Positions 5,860 to 9,643 of a stretch of DNA of 9,643 bases are shown in pieces (within the stretch, counting starts at the first letter, position 1; each line of letters begins with the position of its first letter). The position numbers and the translations under genes are program-made. Origin of the DNA: Pseudomonadota bacterium (GTDB taxonomy: Bacteria > Pseudomonadota > Gammaproteobacteria > Burkholderiales > Burkholderiaceae_C). The stretch is from the NCBI GenBank assembly GCA_023418355.1, contig JAEZZU010000243.1:1-9643 (forward strand), written 5' to 3'. The notes under the pieces were generated by a model. The model was not told the DNA's origin, did not search any database, and saw nothing but the letters and a program-made list of their open reading frames with translations.

Positions 5860-6435
5860 TTAGTGAGTCACTGCTTTTCTGGTAAGGCAGGCCCGTTTGA
5901 CGGAGGCAGTTGATATGCCAAAGTGCTGGGCAGTTGCTTGGATGCTGGCGCTATGGGTCTGCCGCCAAGTAGCCACCGTGGCATCGTCGATCTTTTTATC
6001 TCGGCCTAAGCGCTTGCCTTCGGCTCTGGCTCGTTCAATCCCAGCCATCTGCCGAGCCTTGATGTTCTCGCGTTCCAGTTCAGCCACGGCAGCCAGCATG
6101 GTCAGCATCAGGCGTCCTGCTGGGGTGCTGAGGTCAAAGCCTTCTCGCATGGAAACGAGCGCGACACCCTTGGCCTTGAGTGTCTCTACGGTGGTGAGGA
6201 TATCGATGGTGTTACGTCCTAATCGGTCAATGGCAGTCACCACCACTGTGTCCCCTTCACGAACATAGGCCAGTAGCTGGGCAAGGGCAGGGCGCTGGGC
6301 TGCAGGGATAGCGCCAGAGATACCTTCCTCTCGGAACCACTTGGAGACCTTGTAGCGGCCTTCTATGGCTTGTTTCTGGTTCTCGGTAGTTTGGTCATCC
6401 GTGCTGACACGGACATATGCAATGACAGTGGACAT
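5860..6435 (-). CDS. Serine recombinase, resolvase/invertase family
   Basis: This is a 191-residue site-specific recombinase that cuts DNA through a phosphoserine linkage. The N-terminal catalytic domain opens IAYVRVSTDDQ with nucleophile Ser11 and Arg9. It continues with GDTVVVTAIDRLGRN (Asp70, Arg71 and Arg74, as in the family active site), then the STPAGRLMLTMLAAVAELEREN segment leading into the dimerisation E helix. The C-terminal 45 residues hold a helix-turn-helix (ASIQATAQHFGISTASVKRA, about 163-182). Length and order match Tn3-type resolvases and DNA invertases; nothing appears missing. The 240 bp upstream contain repeated TGGCTCA motifs that could be its binding region. It probably resolves multimers or cointegrates of the element, or inverts a segment; no invertible segment is evident here. 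Confidence 0.93.
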   Translation of the reverse strand: MSTVIAYVRVSTDDQTTENQKQAIEGRYKVSKWFREEGISGAIPAAQRPALAQLLAYVREGDTVVVTAIDRLGRNTIDILTTVETLKAKGVALVSMREGFDLSTPAGRLMLTMLAAVAELERENIKARQMAGIERARAEGKRLGRDKKIDDATVATWRQTHSASIQATAQHFGISTASVKRACLTRKAVTH

Positions 6436-6445
6436 GGCGTTATGG

Positions 6446-6575
6446 GGTGGCTAAATCAAACTAGGTCAAAACCTCTGGCTCAGAAGGGGAAGGGTGGCTC
6501 ATTGCTTTTCAACGCTATTGATCCATCCTCATGGGCTGTCTGTCGGGTGGCTCACAGGGAGTACCTTTTGAGCCA
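6446..6575. repeat. TGGCTCA repeats upstream of the serine recombinase (candidate res region)
   Basis: Direct copies of TGGCTCA occur at 6476-6482, 6495-6501 and 6548-6554. A variant TGGCTAA is at 6448-6454 and an inverted copy TGAGCCA at 6569-6575. Two copies extend to GGGTGGCTCA (6492-6501 and 6545-6554), exactly 53 bp apart. Five related heptamers in 130 bp of non-coding DNA directly before a resolvase gene suggest binding subsites, as res regions normally adjoin resolvase genes. The rest of 6436-6678 holds nothing recognisable. Confidence 0.4.
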
Positions 6576-6678
6576 GGCTGATGGGCCGCAGTCATAGGCA
6601 CGAGCCTTGCGCCTGACAGTCCAGCACATGGCGCGAAGCGTAGGGGTAAGGGGGGAGTGCCGTTTGGGCGAACTGCCG

Positions 6679-8073
6679 CTACCCCCTCAAATTTTTGTTA
6701 GAGATATTTGGTGCTTTCTTCGCACCTCTCCATCCACCGCGCTTTGCTTTCTCTAGCTTGGGCGCAGTGAAGACACGTGGGAGATTCAACTGCGGGTAGG
6801 TGATCGACTCGATGGCTTCGATGCGTTCCTCAAAGCTGATGCTTTGGTAAATCTTGGTGCCAATGCTTCCTTGTGTTTCGTGACCTGTGATGCTGTCTTG
6901 CACCTTTTCAGGAATCTTGGCGCGAGACATCTTGGTTCTGACCAAGTGGCGGAAGCAGTGGAAGTCTGGGTACTTTTCGGTGAGGCCGATACTTCTGCGG
7001 TATTCGCCAAACCAGTTGGAAATCTGCAGTCCTGGCCGTTCTGCATCAACCTTCAACATGGGCCACAGGCGTGTATGTCCTTCGGCCTGAATCGCTTTGA
7101 CGTAGTCCAGCAGGCCCAGTCGTATGAGCTCGGAGTGAATGGGGATGGAGCGTTTGCTTGCAGCACTTTTGAGGCGCTGGCCTTCACCGGCGTCCGTAAT
7201 GTGCAGGAGCGGTACGCCGTCCTCTACGCTGATGTCTGTAGCGCGTAGTTGGGCGAGCTCCCCTATGCGGGCGCCTGTGTATAGCCCAATCAAAGGAATC
7301 CAGTACGCGGCATCACTGCCGGACTTTTGGCCTACTGGTGTTGCATATGCAGTAAACAGGGGCTGAGTAAAGAGCTTTTGAAGTTCTTCATCTTTCCAAG
7401 GACGGCGTGTTTGCTGCTTCTCCAGTTCAATCTCAAGCCCTTCCCATGGTTGTTTGGGGATGATCTCCAGCTCTCGGTAGGCATACCGGAGTAGCGTTTT
7501 GATCCACACCAAGTACATCCTCGCAGTACGGCTGCTAATGGGCTGCTTCAGTAACCAAGACCTGAAGGTATCCCCATGGGCACGAGTGAACTTGTCTACG
7601 GTCAAGGGGCCGAGGGCTTGCTCACACGCTTGCACGGCCACCAAGCAAGAGTTTTCGCAGCCTTTGGTGCGCTTTTTGATCTGTAGCCAGCGTTCGTAAA
7701 GCTGGCGCAACGTGGGTAGAGACTTGTGCTGGGCGCGAGGGGGAGGCGCTTTTGCTTGGCGCTGCTGGGACTTGGCAGGCGTTTGCAGTAGAGGCTGCTG
7801 GTTTGTACCCAAAGAGAAATCAATACCCTCGATCACGCGGTGATGAGCAGAGAGGTCTTGAATGGCTTGTGTCGGTGCCTTCCTGGCGGCATTGAACAGT
7901 GCCAAAAGGCGCGTTCTTTCAGCTGAACCCAAGAGTTCAGCTTGTTGCCTGTCGGATGTTCTCAGGCTTTGACGGATACAGCTTCGCCCAAACCTATCTC
8001 TGAGGTCTGTCGGAATCGTGGTGCGGAGTTGGTAGACGCCACCTCTGAGCGTGAGGCCTGTGACTCTTGCCAT
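6679..8073 (-). CDS. Tyrosine recombinase (phage-type integrase)
   Basis: This is a 464-residue site-specific integrase, probably responsible for insertion and excision of the surrounding element. The N-terminus (LRGGVYQLRTTIPTDLRDRFG...) is typical of integrases with a small arm-binding domain. A variable linker rich in Q, A and P follows, then a SAM-like core-binding domain (about 118-210). The catalytic domain (about 225-425) shows TGARIGELAQL with Arg269, SAASKRSIPIH with Lys307, HCFRHLVRT with His372 and Arg375, TGHE with His398, and the nucleophile in TKIYQS, Tyr409. The whole R-K-H-R-H-Y set is present, so the enzyme looks functional. The basic C-terminal tail (EKAKRGGWRGAKKAPN) is unusual but not disruptive. 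The start codon faces ffs, 118 bp away, consistent with an integrase gene next to its attachment site. Confidence 0.94.
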   Translation of the reverse strand: MARVTGLTLRGGVYQLRTTIPTDLRDRFGRSCIRQSLRTSDRQQAELLGSAERTRLLALFNAARKAPTQAIQDLSAHHRVIEGIDFSLGTNQQPLLQTPAKSQQRQAKAPPPRAQHKSLPTLRQLYERWLQIKKRTKGCENSCLVAVQACEQALGPLTVDKFTRAHGDTFRSWLLKQPISSRTARMYLVWIKTLLRYAYRELEIIPKQPWEGLEIELEKQQTRRPWKDEELQKLFTQPLFTAYATPVGQKSGSDAAYWIPLIGLYTGARIGELAQLRATDISVEDGVPLLHITDAGEGQRLKSAASKRSIPIHSELIRLGLLDYVKAIQAEGHTRLWPMLKVDAERPGLQISNWFGEYRRSIGLTEKYPDFHCFRHLVRTKMSRAKIPEKVQDSITGHETQGSIGTKIYQSISFEERIEAIESITYPQLNLPRVFTAPKLEKAKRGGWRGAKKAPNISNKNLRG

Positions 8074-8154
8074 GGATGCGGAGCACTAATCGATTGAACG
8101 AAAAGGTCACACACTTGTGTCACAGTTGGTCTGAAATCGCTTCTTTGGGAAGAT

Positions 8155-8176
8155 AACCTTTTGTATTTAAAAGGTT
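8155..8176. repeat. Perfect 8-bp dyad next to ffs, possible att or terminator
   Basis: AACCTTTT (8155-8162) and AAAAGGTT (8169-8176) flank the 6-nt GTATTT. It lies between the integrase start and the ffs 3' end, where an attachment core or a terminator for ffs would be expected. Neither strand shows a U tract after the stem. Inverted arms around a 6-nt centre are the classical core layout for tyrosine recombinases, but no identical second copy was found in the window. Confidence 0.4.
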
Positions 8177-8190
8177 TCCCTAGAGAAGTT

Positions 8191-8283
8191 GACAAGCCTT
8201 ACCTCGGCACTGGTTTCACAGTTAGGGCTGCTTGGTTCCCCACCTGACCCGGTTGGCTGCTTCCCCATGCGAGGGGGCCTGTC
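8191..8283 (-). ncRNA. ffs: 4.5S RNA, bacterial small SRP RNA
   Basis: This is the RNA component of the signal recognition particle, which with Ffh targets nascent membrane proteins. On the - strand it contains GGGTCAGGTGGGGAACCAAG followed by CAGCCC, the universally conserved SRP domain IV. The GGAA tetraloop is closed by GG/CC (CC/GG in E. coli) and flanked by GUCAGG and AAGCAGCC. The ends pair perfectly: GACAGGCC (from 8283) with GGCUUGUC (ending at 8191), including one G-U pair. CCUCG pairs with CGAGG next to it. The size (about 93 nt) fits the small bacterial class. It is divergent from dnaX; SRP RNA genes neighbour dnaX in several bacteria. Exact ends are inferred from the helix. Confidence 0.92.
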
Positions 8284-8291
8284 AGAGATGG

Positions 8292-8297
8292 ATTATA
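8292..8297 (-). promoter_or_regulatory. -10 box of ffs
   Basis: TATAAT, a perfect sigma-70 -10 hexamer on the - strand, lies 8 nt before the first paired base of the SRP RNA, so initiation would fall at the mature 5' end. No good -35 hexamer is seen at the usual distance (CATCTT at 17 nt). The rest of the 103-bp ffs-dnaX interval must also carry the dnaX promoter, which I could not pick out. Confidence 0.65.
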
Positions 8298-8386
8298 GGG
8301 GTGTTTGCGTCTCGAAGATGTGACATGAGCAGATAAAACTGCCTGCCCAGGGCTTGCCAGGCTGGCAGACCGTAGAATCAGCGCCT

Positions 8387-9643
8387 ATGTCTTATCTCGT
8401 GCTCGCTCGTAAATACCGTCCCCGCAACTTCGCCGAAATGGTGGGGCAGGAGCACGTCGTGCAGGCGCTGGGCAACGCGCTGACGCAGCAGCGTCTGCAC
8501 CATGCGTACTTGTTCACTGGCACACGTGGTGTGGGCAAGACCACGGTCTCGCGTATTTTTGCCAAGTCCGTCAATTGCACCGGGCCAGATGGCAAGGGTG
8601 GAATCACAGCTACGCCTTGTGGTGTCTGCCCTGCATGTACTGAAATTGATAGCGGCCGCTTTCCTGACTATATCGAGCTGGACGCGGCCTCCAACCGTGG
8701 TGTGGATGAGGTGCAAAGCCTGCTGGAGCAGGCGGTGTACAAGCCCGTGCAGGGGCGCTTCAAGGTCTTCATGATCGACGAGGTGCACATGCTCACCAAC
8801 ACCGCCTTCAACGCCATGTTGAAGACGCTGGAGGAGCCGCCCGAGTACCTCAAGTTTGTGCTGGCTACGACTGATCCGCAGAAGGTGCCGGTCACGGTGC
8901 TCTCGCGCTGCCTGCAGTTCAATCTGCGGCCCATGGCACCCGAGACCGTGTTTGAGCACCTGACGCAGGTGCTGGCCAAGGAAAGCATTCCCGCAGAGCC
9001 CCAGGCGCTCAAGCTGCTCTCTCGTGCCGCGCGCGGTTCCATGCGCGATGCACTGTCGTTGACGGATCAGGCCATTGCCTTTGGCTGTGGTCAGCTGCAG
9101 GAAGCAGCCGTGCGCCAGATGCTGGGCAGTGTGGACCGTGGCTATGTGTTTCGTCTGATTGGCGCGCTGTCGCAGGGCGATGGCCGTACTGTGGTGGAAA
9201 CCGTGGATGCATTGCGCCACAACGGTATCTCTGCCGCTTCCACGCTGGAAGAAATGGCCAGCGTGCTGCAGCGCATGGCCGTGCTGCAGGCCGTGCCAGA
9301 TATGGCGGCTGCCACCGATGCCACCGACCCGGATGCCGTGCAGATGCTGGAGCTGGCGCAGGCCATGCCTGCTGATGAAACCCAGTTGCTCTACAGCATC
9401 TGTCTGCATGGCCGCCAGGAACTGGGGCTGGCCCCCGATGAATATGCCGCCCTGACCATGGCGCTGCTGCGTCTGCTGGCTTTCAAGCCGCAGGGTCAAG
9501 CAGCTGCTACAGCACCGGCTGAAAAAAAAACACTGAATCTGCCTGAACTGCCGCCCAGACAGCCTAAAACTGCACCACAGCCACAGCCACAGCCACAGCC
9601 ACAGCCACAGCCACAGCCACAGCCACAGCCACAGCCACAGCCA
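8387..9643 (+). CDS. dnaX: DNA polymerase III subunits tau/gamma, 5' part (runs off the window)
   Basis: This is the ATPase of the replicative clamp loader; tau also tethers polymerase cores and DnaB. There are 419 codons without a stop before the edge. The start MSYLVLARKYRPRNFAEMVGQ is the invariant DnaX N-terminus. Walker A GTRGVGKT is at 45-52, and zinc-binding cysteines are at C64, C78, C81 and C84. Walker B MIDEVH is at 129-134, sensor 1 LATTD at 159-163, and the SRC arginine-finger motif at 173-175. GSMRDALSLTDQA marks domain II, and domain III runs to about residue 370. A proline/glutamine array follows. An A9 run at codons 379-382 could make gamma by slippage. G+C content is visibly higher than in the genes to the left, consistent with core chromosome. 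No strong ribosome-binding site precedes the ATG. An open - strand frame over this region is a shadow. Confidence 0.97.
   Translation, partial: MSYLVLARKYRPRNFAEMVGQEHVVQALGNALTQQRLHHAYLFTGTRGVGKTTVSRIFAKSVNCTGPDGKGGITATPCGVCPACTEIDSGRFPDYIELDAASNRGVDEVQSLLEQAVYKPVQGRFKVFMIDEVHMLTNTAFNAMLKTLEEPPEYLKFVLATTDPQKVPVTVLSRCLQFNLRPMAPETVFEHLTQVLAKESIPAEPQALKLLSRAARGSMRDALSLTDQAIAFGCGQLQEAAVRQMLGSVDRGYVFRLIGALSQGDGRTVVETVDALRHNGISAASTLEEMASVLQRMAVLQAVPDMAAATDATDPDAVQMLELAQAMPADETQLLYSICLHGRQELGLAPDEYAALTMALLRLLAFKPQGQAAATAPAEKKTLNLPELPPRQPKTAPQPQPQPQPQPQPQPQPQPQPQP
9522..9530 (+). promoter_or_regulatory. A9 slippery tract in dnaX
   Basis: Nine consecutive A residues follow the G of a GAA codon (E379). 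In the -1 frame the reading continues AAC ACT GAA TCT GCC and stops at TGA (9544-9546). In the +1 frame it is CAC then TGA (9534-9536). Either shift would release a product of about 382-386 residues, the size expected for gamma. Thermus dnaX uses transcriptional slippage on an A9 run; E. coli dnaX uses ribosomal frameshifting on A6G. Confidence 0.55.
9575..9643 (+). repeat. CCACAG hexanucleotide array in dnaX
   Basis: Eleven perfect CCACAG units plus CCA run to the window edge, encoding (Pro-Gln)n from codon 397. The unit is a multiple of three, so copy-number changes keep the frame. It lies in the flexible linker region of tau after domain III. The true array length is unknown because the sequence ends inside it. 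Confidence 0.95.

Noticed and set aside
5849..5860. T-rich run next to the serine recombinase stop as its terminator
   Set aside because: The T run reads on the + strand, whereas the recombinase is on the - strand, where it is an A run. The hairpin at 5761-5789 is the better candidate.
6643..6685. GGGGTA/TACCCC inverted repeat followed by a T run as an integrase terminator
   Set aside because: The T run follows on the + strand, inside the 3' end of the - strand integrase gene, and no + strand gene precedes it. Pairing is interrupted by a 31-nt loop.
8378..9499. Long - strand open frame of 373 codons
   Set aside because: It lies entirely opposite dnaX, whose frame is unambiguous by conserved motifs. 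Its composition (rich in H, Q, R, G) is typical of a shadow in G+C-rich coding DNA.

Overview
The window is most likely chromosome from a betaproteobacterium of the order Burkholderiales, probably a Comamonas-like member of the Comamonadaceae. The evidence is the G+C-rich dnaX gene at the right edge, with a beta/gamma-type signal recognition particle RNA gene divergent from it. The species call is inference. Both edges are low-complexity: 58 C residues on the left and a CCACAG hexamer array inside dnaX on the right. This looks like a contig cut at repeats. Everything left of about position 8190 is accessory DNA, visibly richer in A+T and carrying two recombinase genes.

Left part (about 250-2380, + strand): a compact operon for a graspetide, a ribosomal peptide crosslinked through side-chain esters or amides. 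It holds a precursor peptide with three copies of a T-K-T-x4-E-x-D-D core, one MvdD-type ATP-grasp ligase, and a small membrane protein whose start overlaps the ligase stop. A candidate promoter with a perfect 7-bp dyad precedes the precursor. No transporter, protease or second ligase is present. This is the most interesting system in the window.

Middle (2381-3858): a second small membrane protein in a gene-poor stretch. It begins 4 nt after a GTTAGAC motif. Its stop codon lies inside a structure with the layout of an integron attC site, including the single unpaired base in one arm. It may be a relic integron gene cassette. A 40-bp nested palindrome closes the region.

Right-hand mobile module (3859-8073, all on the - strand): a tyrosine recombinase, a serine recombinase with candidate res-like repeats upstream, a small ribbon-helix-helix-like protein, and a DEAD-like superfamily 2 helicase translationally coupled to it. 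The tyrosine integrase gene begins about 120 bp from the 3' end of the 4.5S RNA gene, so that end is a plausible attachment site.

Conserved flank (8191-9643): ffs (4.5S SRP RNA, - strand, with a perfect TATAAT box) and the 5' part of dnaX (+ strand). dnaX carries an A9 tract between its clamp-loader and C-terminal parts. Both alternative frames stop just after it, which predicts gamma/tau production by slippage. The annotated genes appear intact except dnaX, which runs off the edge.
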